Shown: positions 1 to 10,180, numbered from the stretch's first letter. The stretch: 64,000 nucleotides of DNA from Arthrobacter sp. Edens01 (GCF_001307035.1 NZ_LKIU01000005.1:1-64000); one strand, 5' to 3'. Notes: generated from the sequence alone by a model not told the origin. Numbers and translations are program-made.

Positions 1-26
1 CCGGGACCCTGGCAGCAGGTTCCCGG
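1..26. terminator. Hairpin downstream of lactate permease gene
   Basis: An imperfect inverted repeat (CCGGGACCCTG against CAGGTTCCCGG, one mismatch, 4-nt loop) lies 45 bases beyond the stop codon of the leftward lactate permease gene. It has no clear T-run. It is read as a factor-independent terminator; part of the element could lie outside the window. Confidence 0.45.
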
Positions 27-71
27 CCGGTAGCGGCGGTTTGAAAGGCAAGCAGCCCAGAACCGTGGTTA

Positions 72-1802
72 CTAGGGGAGCATCCAGCCGAGGACCGGCG
101 TGGACTGCAGGAAGACGACGGTGCAGAGCACCAGCAGCAGGGCAACGCTCCAGCCAACAACCTTGCGCAGGAGCACCGATTCCTGGCCGTCCAGCTTCAC
201 GGCGGTGACGGCAATGGCCAGGTTCTGCGGGCTGATGAGCTTGCCAACGACGCCGCCGGTGGTGTTAGCGGCGACCAGCAGGTTTGGATCGATCCCGGCT
301 TCAATGCCTGCGGTCTGCTGCAGGCGGGCGAAGAGGGCATTGGCGGAGGTGTCCGAACCGGTCACGGCGGTGCCAACCCAGCCGAGGACGGGGGAGAGGA
401 AGGCGAAGAACGCGCCGGTTCCAGCCAGCCAGGTGCCGATCGAGACGGTCTGCCCGGAGAAGTTCATGACGTAGGCCAGGGACAGCACCGAAAGGATGGT
501 CAGGCCTGCCCAGCGCATGTTCCAGACGGTCCGGCCGATTTCGGCCACGCCGTTGCCCACGGTCATCCGGTAGCGGCCGCCGTCGTCGTACTTGGAGTAC
601 ACGAAGGAGACAATCAGGCCCGTGATCAGCAGCAGCGTGCCCGGGGTGGAGAGCCAGTTGAACGTGTAAATCGTGGAAGAAACAGGCTCGCCGGCGGCGT
701 CAACCAGGCGCTCGTGCAGGATCGGCCACGGCACCTTGATGTCGGTGGAGGCCAGGAACGCGGGAATGTCCACGCCGATCTTCCAGAGCTTGGCGATGCC
801 GAAGATGATGATCACGAGGAAGTACGGGAACAGGGCCAGCCAGGTACGGGAGCCGGTCAGCGAGTTCTCGTCGCGGACGGCAGCGGGGCGGCCGGCGGAG
901 CCGGAAGCGGAACCGGTGCTGCCGGAACCGGCAAGGGCCATGGCGGGCAGGCCCATCCGGACCCGGGCACCTTCCAGGCCCTTGGGCTGCCAGAACCGCA
1001 GGAAGACGACGGCGGCACCAAGTCCGGCCAGGGCTGCAACGATGTCGGTCAGTTCGTAGGAGAAGAAGGTGGAGCACAGCACCTGTGCGCCGGCGAAGGC
1101 AACACCGGTTACGACGGCGGCGGGCCAGGTTTCCTTCATGCCTCGGAATCCATCAAGGATGAAGACGAGGATCAGCGGTACAACTACGGCCAGCAGGGGA
1201 GCCTGCCGGCCAACGACGGTACCGATGTGGTCCGCGTCGAGGCCGGTGAGGTTGGCTGCCGTGGTGATCGGAATCGCCATTGCACCGAACGCGACCGGCG
1301 CCGTGTTGGCAACAAGCACGGCGGCGGCTGCCTTCATCGGCTTCAGGCCCAGGGCAACCAGCATGGTTGCGGTAATCGCCACGGGGGCGCCAAAGCCTGC
1401 CAGGGCCTCCAGAAGGCCGCCGAAGCAGAACGCCACGAGGATCGCCTGGATCCGGACGTCTCCGCCGCCGATCACGTCGAAGACCCTTCGGAGGTCCTCA
1501 AAGCGGCCGCTAACTACGGTGATCTGGTAGAGCCAGATGGCCATGATGACAATCCAGACCACCGGGAACGCGCCGAAGACGGCACCCTGGGTCGCGGAGA
1601 GCAGTGCCAGGCCGGCCGGCATCTTGAAGGCCCAGATGGCGACGGCGATGGCCACCAGCAGGGACAGGCCGCCCGCCACATGGGCTTTCACCTTCACGAA
1701 CGCCAGAAGGATGAAGAAAGTGAGCAGGGGGATAAGTGCCACGATGGCGGATGCGGCAACGCTGCCGAATACCGGGTCGGTGGTGGCGGTGAAGTGATCC
1801 AC
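72..1802 (-). CDS. lldP: L-lactate permease (LctP family)
   Basis: This 576-residue, strongly hydrophobic protein is a lactate:proton symporter of the LctP family in the cytoplasmic membrane. Helices run nearly end to end, starting at about residue 15, and the conserved GFGAPVAIT stretch is at residues 136-144. The length fits the family (about 550-580). The start is a GTG preceded by GGAGG. It is divergent from lutABC across a region with three LldR/LutR-type operators, so uptake and oxidation of lactate are probably co-induced. A second, closely similar permease lies at 13096-14832. The family also carries glycolate, so the exact substrate is inferred from the lutABC neighbours. Confidence 0.93.
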   Translation of the reverse strand: MDHFTATTDPVFGSVAASAIVALIPLLTFFILLAFVKVKAHVAGGLSLLVAIAVAIWAFKMPAGLALLSATQGAVFGAFPVVWIVIMAIWLYQITVVSGRFEDLRRVFDVIGGGDVRIQAILVAFCFGGLLEALAGFGAPVAITATMLVALGLKPMKAAAAVLVANTAPVAFGAMAIPITTAANLTGLDADHIGTVVGRQAPLLAVVVPLILVFILDGFRGMKETWPAAVVTGVAFAGAQVLCSTFFSYELTDIVAALAGLGAAVVFLRFWQPKGLEGARVRMGLPAMALAGSGSTGSASGSAGRPAAVRDENSLTGSRTWLALFPYFLVIIIFGIAKLWKIGVDIPAFLASTDIKVPWPILHERLVDAAGEPVSSTIYTFNWLSTPGTLLLITGLIVSFVYSKYDDGGRYRMTVGNGVAEIGRTVWNMRWAGLTILSVLSLAYVMNFSGQTVSIGTWLAGTGAFFAFLSPVLGWVGTAVTGSDTSANALFARLQQTAGIEAGIDPNLLVAANTTGGVVGKLISPQNLAIAVTAVKLDGQESVLLRKVVGWSVALLLVLCTVVFLQSTPVLGWMLP

Positions 1803-1836
1803 AGGGGACCTCCGGGAGTGGTGAACTGGTAGGAAG

Positions 1837-1849
1837 GTGGTCTGACCAC
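1837..1849. promoter_or_regulatory. Operator 1, GntR/FadR type (lactate-responsive)
   Basis: GTGGTCTGACCAC is a perfect 13-bp palindrome matching the FadR-subfamily pattern TGGTCnGACCA, as known for LldR/LutR regulators of lactate genes. It is just upstream of the lldP start and 14 bp, centre to centre, from operator 2. Confidence 0.72.
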
Positions 1850-1850
1850 A

Positions 1851-1863
1851 ATGGTCAGACCAT
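1851..1863. promoter_or_regulatory. Operator 2, GntR/FadR type
   Basis: ATGGTCAGACCAT is a perfect 13-bp palindrome with the same TGGTCnGACCA core as operator 1. The two sites sit side by side on the lldP side of the divergent region. Confidence 0.72.
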
Positions 1864-1919
1864 GGAACTCTAGCGCACTCGCGCGGTGCGTGTGATCATG
1901 GCCACCCGCCCTTGGCTCT

Positions 1920-1959
1920 TTGGTGTGTTGCAAGCAACGTGCCTAGTATGGTCTGACCA
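1920..1959 (+). promoter_or_regulatory. lutABC promoter with operator 3
   Basis: TTGGTG (1920-1925), an 18-bp spacer and TAGTAT (1944-1949) form a plausible promoter for lutA. The third operator, TGGTCTGACCA (1949-1959), begins on the last base of the -10 box, so a bound repressor would block RNA polymerase. No LldR/LutR gene is adjacent. Confidence 0.6.
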
Positions 1960-1994
1960 CACGAGCTCCGGGGCATCCCCGCTGAGAGGCACCG

Positions 1995-2795
1995 ATGAGA
2001 ATTGCACTATTTGCCACCTGCATCGTGGATGCGATGTATCCGCGCACGGCACGCGCCACTGTCACCATCCTGGAGCGGCTGGGACACGAGGTGGTGTTCC
2101 CGTCCGGCCAGACCTGCTGCGGCCAGATGCACGTCAACTCGGGCTATCTGCCCGAAGCCGTGCCGGTTGTCCGCAACCACGTAGCTGCCTTCAACCCGGC
2201 TGACTACGACGTCGCCGTCGCACCTTCCGGCTCCTGCGTCGGGTCAGTGAAACACCAGCATCCGATGGTCGCCCGTTCCGCGGGGGATAAGGAACTCGAA
2301 GCACAGGCCGAAGCAGTCGGTGCCAAGACCTACGAGCTTTCCGAACTGCTGACCGACGTGCTCGGGGTGACCAACGCCGCTGAGCAGCTTGGCTCCTGGT
2401 TCCCGCACAAGATCACGTACCACCCCAGCTGCCACGGCATGCGCCTGCTGCGCCTGGGCGACCGCCAGCTGAACCTGCTGCAGAGCGTCGGCGGTATTGA
2501 AGTTGCCGAGCTCCCGCAGGCCGACCAGTGCTGCGGCTTCGGCGGAACCTTCTCGCTGAAGAACGCGGACGTTTCCTCCGCGATGCTGGCGGACAAGGCT
2601 GAGAACGTCAAAGCCACCGGAGCCTCCCTCTGCTCCGGCGGCGATGCTTCCTGCCTGCTGCACATTGGCGGCGGCCTCTCCCGCGAAGGCAGCGACGTCA
2701 CCACGCTGCACTTCGCCGAGATCCTGGCCAGCACCAGGGAGAATCCGGTTTCAATTACAGGCGACGTCCTGGTCAGCGGAAAGGCTGCCCGATGA
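1995..2795 (+). CDS. lutA: Lactate utilization protein A, Fe-S oxidoreductase subunit
   Basis: LutA is the first subunit of the LutABC iron-sulfur L-lactate oxidizing complex, which converts lactate to pyruvate. The 266-residue protein shows the two cysteine-rich CCG domains of the family: CCG at residues 41-43 and CCGFGG at 179-184, with partner cysteines in SGSC (78-81) and YHPSC (142-146). The ATG is preceded by GAGAGG. Its stop overlaps the lutB start by 4 bases (ATGA), so the two genes are translationally coupled. Confidence 0.95.
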   Translation: MRIALFATCIVDAMYPRTARATVTILERLGHEVVFPSGQTCCGQMHVNSGYLPEAVPVVRNHVAAFNPADYDVAVAPSGSCVGSVKHQHPMVARSAGDKELEAQAEAVGAKTYELSELLTDVLGVTNAAEQLGSWFPHKITYHPSCHGMRLLRLGDRQLNLLQSVGGIEVAELPQADQCCGFGGTFSLKNADVSSAMLADKAENVKATGASLCSGGDASCLLHIGGGLSREGSDVTTLHFAEILASTRENPVSITGDVLVSGKAAR

Positions 2796-4309
2796 GCACC
2801 TATCTGGGAATGCCCACGCTGCCCGTCTACGGCCAGGGCAACCTGAACGCCGTCGAATCCTTCCCCACCGCTGCCCGGCGGGAACTGAAGAACGAACAGC
2901 TCCGTGCCAACCTTGGGCACGCCACCCACACCATCCGCGACAAGCGGCTTCGGGTAGTGGGCGAACTGCCGGACTGGGAAGACCTGCGGGATGCCGGCAG
3001 CGCCGTCAAGGAATCCGTTATGGCACGGCTGCCTGAGCTGCTGGAGCAGTTCGAAGCCAACTTCACCGCGCGCGGCGGCGTGATCCACTGGGCCCGCAAC
3101 GCAGACGAAGCCAACGAGATTGTCCGCGACCTGATCCGCGCCGAAGGCGTGGACGAGGTTGTGAAGGTCAAGTCCATGGCCACGCAGGAAATCGGCCTGA
3201 ACGAATACCTCGAAGAGCAGGGCATTGCCGCATATGAGACTGACCTCGCGGAACTGATCGTCCAGCTGGACCACGACAAGCCGAGCCACATCCTGGTTCC
3301 GGCCATCCACAAGAACCGCACGCAGGTGCGGGACATCTTCCTGCGTGAAATGCCGGAGGTCGACCCCAACCTCACCAACGAGCCTGCCAAACTCGCCGAG
3401 GCCGCCCGCGCCCACCTGCGCCGCAAGTTCCTTTCCGCGAAGGTGGCCATCTCCGGTGCCAACTTTGCAATCGCCGACGCCGGTACCCTCGCCGTCGTTG
3501 AATCCGAGGGCAACGGACGTATGTGCCTGACGCTGCCTGAAACCCTCATCACTGTGATGGGCGTCGAAAAGCTGCTGCCCACCTGGCAGGACCTGGAAGT
3601 CTTTATGCAGCTGCTGCCGCGGTCCTCCACCGGTGAGCGCATGAACCCCTACACCTCGCTGTGGACCGGTGTTACCGAAGGCGACGGCCCGCAGAACGTG
3701 CACCTGGTCCTGGTGGACAACGGCCGCAGCGCTGCCCTGGCGGACGAGATGGGCCGTTCGGCACTCCACTGCATCCGCTGCAGCGCCTGCATGAACGTCT
3801 GCCCGGTCTACGAACGCACCGGCGGCCACGCGTACGGCTCCACCTATCCGGGACCGATCGGCGCGATCCTTTCCCCGATGATGACGGGCATCAAGTCCGA
3901 GGAGAACAACTCCCTGCCGTACGCTTCTTCGCTCTGCGGTGCCTGCTACGACGCCTGCCCGGTGAAGATCAACATCCCCGAAATCCTGGTCCACCTGCGC
4001 TCCGTGGATGTCGAAAGCAAACGCGGCACCAGGAAGGTCCCCACCCAGATGGACCTGCTGATGAAGGGCGCTTCCTGGGCGTTCTCCCGCGGCCGCAACC
4101 TGGGACTGCTGGAAAAGGGCCTGCCGCTGGGCAAGCTCGCCGCCGGCCGGAAACGCAAGATCACCAAGCTGCCCGGCATCGCCGCCGGCTGGACCCAGAG
4201 CCGGGACATTCCGGCACCTCCCGCGCAGTCCTTCCGGGACTGGTGGGCCAAGGAACACGAAGGAAGCGCAGCAGCCGGCACGGCAGCGCAGGGGGAGAAG
4301 CGGTCATGA
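2792..4309 (+). CDS. lutB: Lactate utilization protein B, LUD and ferredoxin domains
   Basis: LutB is the large iron-sulfur subunit of the lactate oxidation complex. The 505 residues begin with an LUD domain. Two 4Fe-4S motifs follow, CIRCSACMNVCP from about residue 327 and CGACYDACP from about residue 382, and then a short C-terminal tail. Length and order match the LutB/YkgF family. It overlaps lutA and lutC by 4 bases at each end, giving a tight three-gene operon under the upstream lactate operator. Confidence 0.96.
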   Translation: MSTYLGMPTLPVYGQGNLNAVESFPTAARRELKNEQLRANLGHATHTIRDKRLRVVGELPDWEDLRDAGSAVKESVMARLPELLEQFEANFTARGGVIHWARNADEANEIVRDLIRAEGVDEVVKVKSMATQEIGLNEYLEEQGIAAYETDLAELIVQLDHDKPSHILVPAIHKNRTQVRDIFLREMPEVDPNLTNEPAKLAEAARAHLRRKFLSAKVAISGANFAIADAGTLAVVESEGNGRMCLTLPETLITVMGVEKLLPTWQDLEVFMQLLPRSSTGERMNPYTSLWTGVTEGDGPQNVHLVLVDNGRSAALADEMGRSALHCIRCSACMNVCPVYERTGGHAYGSTYPGPIGAILSPMMTGIKSEENNSLPYASSLCGACYDACPVKINIPEILVHLRSVDVESKRGTRKVPTQMDLLMKGASWAFSRGRNLGLLEKGLPLGKLAAGRKRKITKLPGIAAGWTQSRDIPAPPAQSFRDWWAKEHEGSAAAGTAAQGEKRS

Positions 4310-4944
4310 GCAGCGCACGCGAAGAGATCCTGGAACGCCTCCGCGGGGCATTGAAGGATGCTCCGGCGGTTCCCGACGTGCCGCGGAACTACCGCACCGG
4401 TGTCGACGCCCCCGAAGAAGAGCGCATTTCAGTGCTCGTGGACCGGCTGGAGGACTACAAGGCCGGGGTCACCGTAGTCGATGAAGCCGGCGTAGCCCCC
4501 CGCGTTGCCGAGCTGCTCCGGGAAGCATCCAGCTACGTCGTGCCCCAGGGCATCGAAGAAGCGTGGCTGGCCGAAGCCGACGCCGCCAAGCCGAACCGGC
4601 GCCGCAACGACTCCCGCCAGGCACCGCTGAGCGTGGCGGACCTGGACGCAACCAGCGCCGTCGTGACCGGCAGCGCCGTGTCCGTGGCGGAAACCGGGAC
4701 CATCATCCTGGACGGGAGCGAGGGCCAGGGCCGCCGCGCCATTTCCCTCATCCCGGACCACCACGTCTGCGTGGTCCGCGCCGGGGACATCACCATGATC
4801 CTGCCCGAGGCACTGCGGCGGCTGGACGGCACCCGGCCGCTGACCTGGATCAGCGGTCCGAGCGCCACCAGCGATATTGAGCTCGAACGAGTCGAAGGCG
4901 TACACGGTCCTCGCACCCTGGACGTGATCATCGTTCGCAGCTGA
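4306..4944 (+). CDS. lutC: Lactate utilization protein C (LUD domain)
   Basis: LutC is the third subunit of the lactate oxidation complex. The 212-residue protein starts at the ATG that overlaps the lutB stop (ATGA). Its reading frame stays open well upstream, but only this start fits the family length and the coupling seen in the operon. It consists of one LUD domain with the SAVSVAETGTIILDG glycine-rich segment typical of LutC/YkgG. A hairpin terminator follows 33 bases after the stop. Confidence 0.94.
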   Translation: MSSAREEILERLRGALKDAPAVPDVPRNYRTGVDAPEEERISVLVDRLEDYKAGVTVVDEAGVAPRVAELLREASSYVVPQGIEEAWLAEADAAKPNRRRNDSRQAPLSVADLDATSAVVTGSAVSVAETGTIILDGSEGQGRRAISLIPDHHVCVVRAGDITMILPEALRRLDGTRPLTWISGPSATSDIELERVEGVHGPRTLDVIIVRS

Positions 4945-4977
4945 GCGGGTTTTCACTAAACCGGCACAGCTAAACCG

Positions 4978-5012
4978 AAGGAGGCCGGACCGTTGGGGGG
5001 ACCGGCCTCCTT
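4978..5012. terminator. Bidirectional terminator, lutC / ligM-like gene
   Basis: AAGGAGGCCGG pairs with CCGGCCTCCTT across a 13-nt loop between two convergent genes. A-rich sequence on one side and TT on the other make it usable from both directions. Confidence 0.75.
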
Positions 5013-5040
5013 GATGCATGGTTTTGAGGCTCAGCGCGGC

Positions 5041-6504
<1,464 letters not shown>

Positions 6505-6510
6505 TTATAT

Positions 6511-6522
6511 CTATGGACATAG
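6511..6522. promoter_or_regulatory. Palindromic operator candidate at ligM-like promoter
   Basis: CTATGGACATAG (CTATG/CATAG arms) falls between a TCGACT and a TATAAA hexamer 16 bp apart on the minus strand, that is, inside the probable promoter spacer of the O-demethylase gene. A related palindrome lies 59 bp away. Confidence 0.5.
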
Positions 6523-6569
6523 GTAAGTCGAGACCCTTCCCCGGGTCCGCAGGTAGTGCTGGCTAATGC

Positions 6570-6581
6570 CTATCAGGATAG
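6570..6581. promoter_or_regulatory. Palindromic operator candidate upstream of binding-protein gene
   Basis: CTATCAGGATAG has CTATC/GATAG arms around two bases, the same layout as the palindrome at 6511-6522 (CTAT outer arms). It lies 65 bases before the binding-protein start. The pair suggests one regulator for both divergent genes. Confidence 0.45.
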
Positions 6582-6645
6582 ATAGTGTGTGCTACATCAC
6601 ATGCTTGGTGCGGCTTGACCGTGCCTGAGACAAGGAGGCACACCC

Positions 6646-7629
6646 ATGAGGAAAATGCTGGCGGCAGCGGCAACGGCGGCGCTGCTTGGCCTGACGGCCT
6701 GCGGTTCGGGCTCACTCTCAGACGGTGAGGAGACAGCGGCGTCAGGCGCGGCGGCAGAAGGGCTGACGTCAATCGAGGTCGGTGTCATTCCCATCGTTGA
6801 CGTTGCTCCGATTTACCTTGGTGTCCAGGAAGGACTGTTCGAGGATGAGGGCCTGGACGTCACGCTGACGCTGGCCCAGGGCGGAGCGGCAATTGTTCCG
6901 GCCGTGACCTCAGGGCAGATGGACTTCGGTTTCTCCAACATCACTTCGATGATTGTGGGCCGGTCCAAGGGCCTTCCGGTGCAGATGGTTGCACCGGGCG
7001 GCAGCTCCACGGGGGATACCGACGCTGACTTCGCTTCCGTGATGACGCTGCCTGATTCCGGTATTGAGACCATCACGGACCTGGCCGGCAAAAAGGTCGG
7101 CGTGAATACCCTGAACAACATCTCCGACTCCACCATCTCGGAGGCGGTGAAGCAGGCGGGCGGCGATTACGAGAGCATCGAGTTCGTGGAGATCCCGTTC
7201 CCCGAACTCTCCGGGCAGCTGGCCGCGGGGACCGTGGACGCGGTTGCCGCCGTCGAGCCCTTTGTCACTATTGCCGCGGCCGACGGCGCGGTGCCGGTTT
7301 TCTCCAACTACGCGGAGCCGGTGGATGACCTGACCGTGGCCGTCTACTTCACGTCCGACCAGTACGTGCAGGAGAACCCTGAGATCGTGGAGAAATTCGT
7401 CCGGGCAATGAACGCTTCGCAGGAATTCGCAGAGCAGAATCCGGACAAGGTGCGGGCCGTTCTGCCCACCTACACCTCACTCCAGCCCGAGGTCATCGAG
7501 CAGCTGACCCTGCCCCGGTATGCCACCTCGGTGAACCGGGCTTCGGTCGAAGAGGTTGCCCGGATTTCCCAGGACCGCGGACTGGTTGAGGAGCTGCCCA
7601 ACATGGACGAGCTGCTGCCCCAGGACTAG
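6646..7629 (+). CDS. ABC-type substrate-binding lipoprotein, NitT/TauT (NMT1/SsuA) type
   Basis: This 327-residue protein is an extracytoplasmic solute-binding protein anchored as a lipoprotein. It has an N-terminal signal with lipobox LTAC (lipidated Cys19), then an acidic linker and an NMT1/SsuA-like fold with the characteristic lobe sequences GLFEDEGLDV and GQLAAGTVDAVAAVEPF. AAGGAGG precedes the ATG. No permease or ATPase gene is next to it, so it is an orphan or works with components encoded elsewhere. Its position between an O-demethylase and MetF suggests a methoxylated aromatic ligand; that is inference. Confidence 0.85.
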   Translation: MRKMLAAAATAALLGLTACGSGSLSDGEETAASGAAAEGLTSIEVGVIPIVDVAPIYLGVQEGLFEDEGLDVTLTLAQGGAAIVPAVTSGQMDFGFSNITSMIVGRSKGLPVQMVAPGGSSTGDTDADFASVMTLPDSGIETITDLAGKKVGVNTLNNISDSTISEAVKQAGGDYESIEFVEIPFPELSGQLAAGTVDAVAAVEPFVTIAAADGAVPVFSNYAEPVDDLTVAVYFTSDQYVQENPEIVEKFVRAMNASQEFAEQNPDKVRAVLPTYTSLQPEVIEQLTLPRYATSVNRASVEEVARISQDRGLVEELPNMDELLPQD

Positions 7630-7655
7630 CACCCGGTCTTACGTAACTTCGGGTT

Positions 7656-7715
7656 CGCTCCGCTTTGTGCTTTCCGCTCCGCCACGCGGCGGAGCGGAGG
7701 TTACAAAGCGGAGCG
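7656..7715. terminator. Two-tier hairpin between binding-protein gene and metF
   Basis: Outer arms 7656-7668 (CGCTCCGCTTTGT) and 7703-7715 enclose an inner perfect stem, CCGCTCCGCC with GGCGGAGCGG (7674-7683 / 7688-7697), around an ACGC loop. It sits between two convergent genes and is read as a bidirectional terminator. Confidence 0.7.
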
Positions 7716-7722
7716 GATCTGT

Positions 7723-8571
7723 TTAATAGCCGCGGAAGCTTCGCACCCATTCCGCCGTGGGCCGCAGGCCGCCGAACGTGTAGAAATGCAGCTTGACCAC
7801 CCCGTGCCGGCCCGGATCATGTTCAGCTGCCAGTTCGGTCAGGAAACGGTCCGGGCCCGCGGTGCCCAGCAGGTTGGTCAGGGAGAAGCCGTATTTGTGG
7901 GCGATGGAGGCGGAGGTCCCGACGCCGAACCGCCGGGCGTAGCCCAGCAGGCGTTTGACGCCGGCCGGCCCGGGCACCCCGATCCGCACCGGGGCGTCGA
8001 TGCCGCGGCTGCGCAGTTCCTCCAGCCACGCCAGCACCGGCGCGGTATCGAAGCCGAACTGGGTGATGATCGATGCATCCAGCCCCTGGTCCCGGATGGC
8101 TGCCAGCTTTTGCTCCAGTGCAGACCACAGCGTCTGGTTGTCGATGTCCGGGTGCCCTTCCGGGTAGCCGGAAATGCTGATGTGCCTGGCTCCGTGTGCA
8201 GCGGGCAGGCCGGAGGCAATCACGGCCAGCGAATCGGCGTAGGGGCCCATCGGTTCGGCCGGGTCGCCGGCGACCGCAAAGACGTTCTCCACGGCACCGG
8301 CCTCCGCCAGTGCGCCGAGGAACTTCTCGAGTTCAGCGGCCGAGCCAAGCCGCCGGGCTGAAATATGCGGAACCGGGACGTGGCCGGCCGCCTTCACGGC
8401 CGCGGCGGCGGCCAGTCGCATGGGCAGGTCCTCGTTGCCCAGGAAGGTCACGTTGACGCGCGTACCGGAAGGCAGTGCGTCCTGCGCTTCCCGAAGGGCA
8501 GGCACATCCTTGCCTGTCATTTCCAGGGAGAAGTCATCCAGCAGGGCAGCGGTGGGGTCCACGGGGTTCAT
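7723..8571 (-). CDS. Short methylenetetrahydrofolate reductase-like protein (MetF family)
   Basis: This 282-residue TIM-barrel protein resembles methylenetetrahydrofolate reductase, which interconverts methylene-THF and 5-methyl-THF. Family-like segments include VTFLGNEDL near the start, FAVAGDP in the centre, IITQFGFD, and LHFYTFGGL near the end. The ATG at 8571 is preferred because the 28 upstream in-frame codons look like non-coding Arg/Pro-rich sequence. Canonical MetF is about 290-300 residues, so this is a slightly short or divergent member. Next to a LigM-like demethylase, its likely job is to recycle 5-methyl-THF. It may instead be the housekeeping enzyme for methionine synthesis. Confidence 0.75.
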   Translation of the reverse strand: MNPVDPTAALLDDFSLEMTGKDVPALREAQDALPSGTRVNVTFLGNEDLPMRLAAAAAVKAAGHVPVPHISARRLGSAAELEKFLGALAEAGAVENVFAVAGDPAEPMGPYADSLAVIASGLPAAHGARHISISGYPEGHPDIDNQTLWSALEQKLAAIRDQGLDASIITQFGFDTAPVLAWLEELRSRGIDAPVRIGVPGPAGVKRLLGYARRFGVGTSASIAHKYGFSLTNLLGTAGPDRFLTELAAEHDPGRHGVVKLHFYTFGGLRPTAEWVRSFRGY

Positions 8572-8694
8572 GCCGAACACCCTAGCCAGCGGGCTGTGCG
8601 GTGTCCACGGCCGGTGTCCGTCCCGTAAGGACGCCACGCCTCGGGGGAAGGCCACGAACCGGTCCGCCGGCGGCGCCCCGGGCCCTCCACGACG

Positions 8695-10158
8695 CTAGAA
8701 ACGCGAAGAGCTTCCTGAACCGCTGAAGCTGCCGCCGCTGGCGCCGTAGCCGGAGGATGACCCGGACGCCGTGCTCCGTGCCGATTCGATCTTCCCGTTG
8801 CCTGCCTGGACGCCGGCGTTGAAGGAAGCAACCGACCAGAAGTAGTTGGGATAGGCGGTGTCCAGGATGCCGGGGCGGTATCCGTCCCGGTAGCGCCGGG
8901 GACGGCTGCGTTCTGCTTCCAGTGCTTCACGCATCAGCTTCTTCTCGGAGCTGTCCTTCGCGGCCTTTTCAATAACCGTCTCCGAGTGGTTCTTGAGCAG
9001 TCCGGCGAGTTCGCTGCCGGAATCCCGGATGATGTCCAGTGCGGCTTCGGGCGGCAGGGAACCGTCTGCGAGGTCCGCCGCGGCGGACTGCAGGCGCCGG
9101 CGGCACTCGGTGCGGAAAGCGAGCAGCGCTGCGGCGGTGGCCGTGTTCCCGGTATGGTCCTGCTCGAAAAGGTCCTCCAGCTTCTCCAGCTCACCCAGCA
9201 GCGGCTGCGCCTGCCGGTCCCAGGCCGCCTGCCAGCCGGGACCCATGTTCAGCAGGGTATTGGTGTCCGCTATGACGTCATCGATACCGTCCAGGGACGT
9301 GGCGAGTTCGGCGAATTCCTCCACCGGTTTGCGCGTCTTGCCCCGCTTGAGGTCCTTGTCGCTGAAGGCGCGCACGGTGTTTCCCAGCTCGGTAGCCGTG
9401 TTGTAGCGGGTTCTGAAGGTGCGGTGTTCTTCCAGCACCTTGGCGCCGTAGCGCGAGTCGGCGGGAATCGTGTTGGCGTTCAGCTCGGTGGCTTCCAAGT
9501 CCATGCTGACATTGGCATAGGACTTCTCGGCTTTGGCGATCAGCTCACGGTTGGTCTTCAGCCGGTTGCGCCGCACTGTCACGATAGTCAGCCAGGTTCC
9601 TGCAGCTGCCAGCAGCAGGGCGCCGCCCGCGATCCACGTTGCCGGGTTGAGGTACCAGGGCCGGTTGATCAGCTTGGCTGCCTCCTGCACAGCCGCGATC
9701 GTGCCGTCCGTCCACTGGGCATCCCGGAAGAGCTCCGCAGCCTCGTCCCGGATGTCCTGTGCCTGGTCGCTGTCCACCTTGCGGTCCTCGCCGAAGTAGG
9801 TGCCGATCCAGCGCCCGTCCGGGTCGAGCGTGAAGATGAAAAGTCCGTCCGCCCATTTCTGGCCGTCAGCGCTGATCCATTCCGGATGTTCTTCGCGGGC
9901 AAACCGGAGGGTCTCCTCGTTCGTAACGGTGTCGCCGTCCTGGTAGTCGGCGTTCGGGTCACCGCGGTAGGTGTAGATCGCAACGGTCGTCGGGTCGCGG
10001 AACTGGATCTGCTCCAGGGCCGGCAGCAGCGTGTTCTGGTCCAGGACACCGGCGGTGTCCTCCACGATGATGTCCACCGGCTCGACGGCGAAGGCCGGAG
10101 CCGCCGGCACGGCAAGCGCCAGCAGCGCGGTGAGGATGATCAGCAGGATTCTGCGCAT
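8695..10158 (-). CDS. DUF5129-like membrane protein with TPM-like ectodomain
   Basis: Function is unknown. The 487 residues start with a signal peptide (cleavage probable after AFA at 22-24) and a TPM-like extracellular domain (about 28-165). One transmembrane helix follows at 174-194, then a long helical, charged cytoplasmic part (200-440) and a Ser/Gly-rich tail ending SGSGSSSRF. The ATG at 10158 was chosen because it begins the signal peptide; the extension further upstream is Pro-rich and would run into the gene in front. It lies 22 bases behind the esterase gene and is probably cotranscribed with it. The layout resembles actinobacterial DUF5129/TPM proteins, possibly tied to the cell envelope. 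Confidence 0.75.
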   Translation of the reverse strand: MRRILLIILTALLALAVPAAPAFAVEPVDIIVEDTAGVLDQNTLLPALEQIQFRDPTTVAIYTYRGDPNADYQDGDTVTNEETLRFAREEHPEWISADGQKWADGLFIFTLDPDGRWIGTYFGEDRKVDSDQAQDIRDEAAELFRDAQWTDGTIAAVQEAAKLINRPWYLNPATWIAGGALLLAAAGTWLTIVTVRRNRLKTNRELIAKAEKSYANVSMDLEATELNANTIPADSRYGAKVLEEHRTFRTRYNTATELGNTVRAFSDKDLKRGKTRKPVEEFAELATSLDGIDDVIADTNTLLNMGPGWQAAWDRQAQPLLGELEKLEDLFEQDHTGNTATAAALLAFRTECRRRLQSAAADLADGSLPPEAALDIIRDSGSELAGLLKNHSETVIEKAAKDSSEKKLMREALEAERSRPRRYRDGYRPGILDTAYPNYFWSVASFNAGVQAGNGKIESARSTASGSSSGYGASGGSFSGSGSSSRF

Positions 10159-10180
10159 GGAAGTTCCCCCGGGAGGTTGG

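Noticed and set aside
714-1832. A 372-codon plus-strand frame opposite the lactate permease
   Set aside because: It is antisense to a clear LctP protein and has the Gly/Asp/His-rich look of a shadow frame.
2330-4258. A 642-codon open frame on the minus strand across lutA and lutB
   Set aside because: It lies wholly opposite clear lut genes and is a product of high G/C content; its protein has no domain-like sequence.
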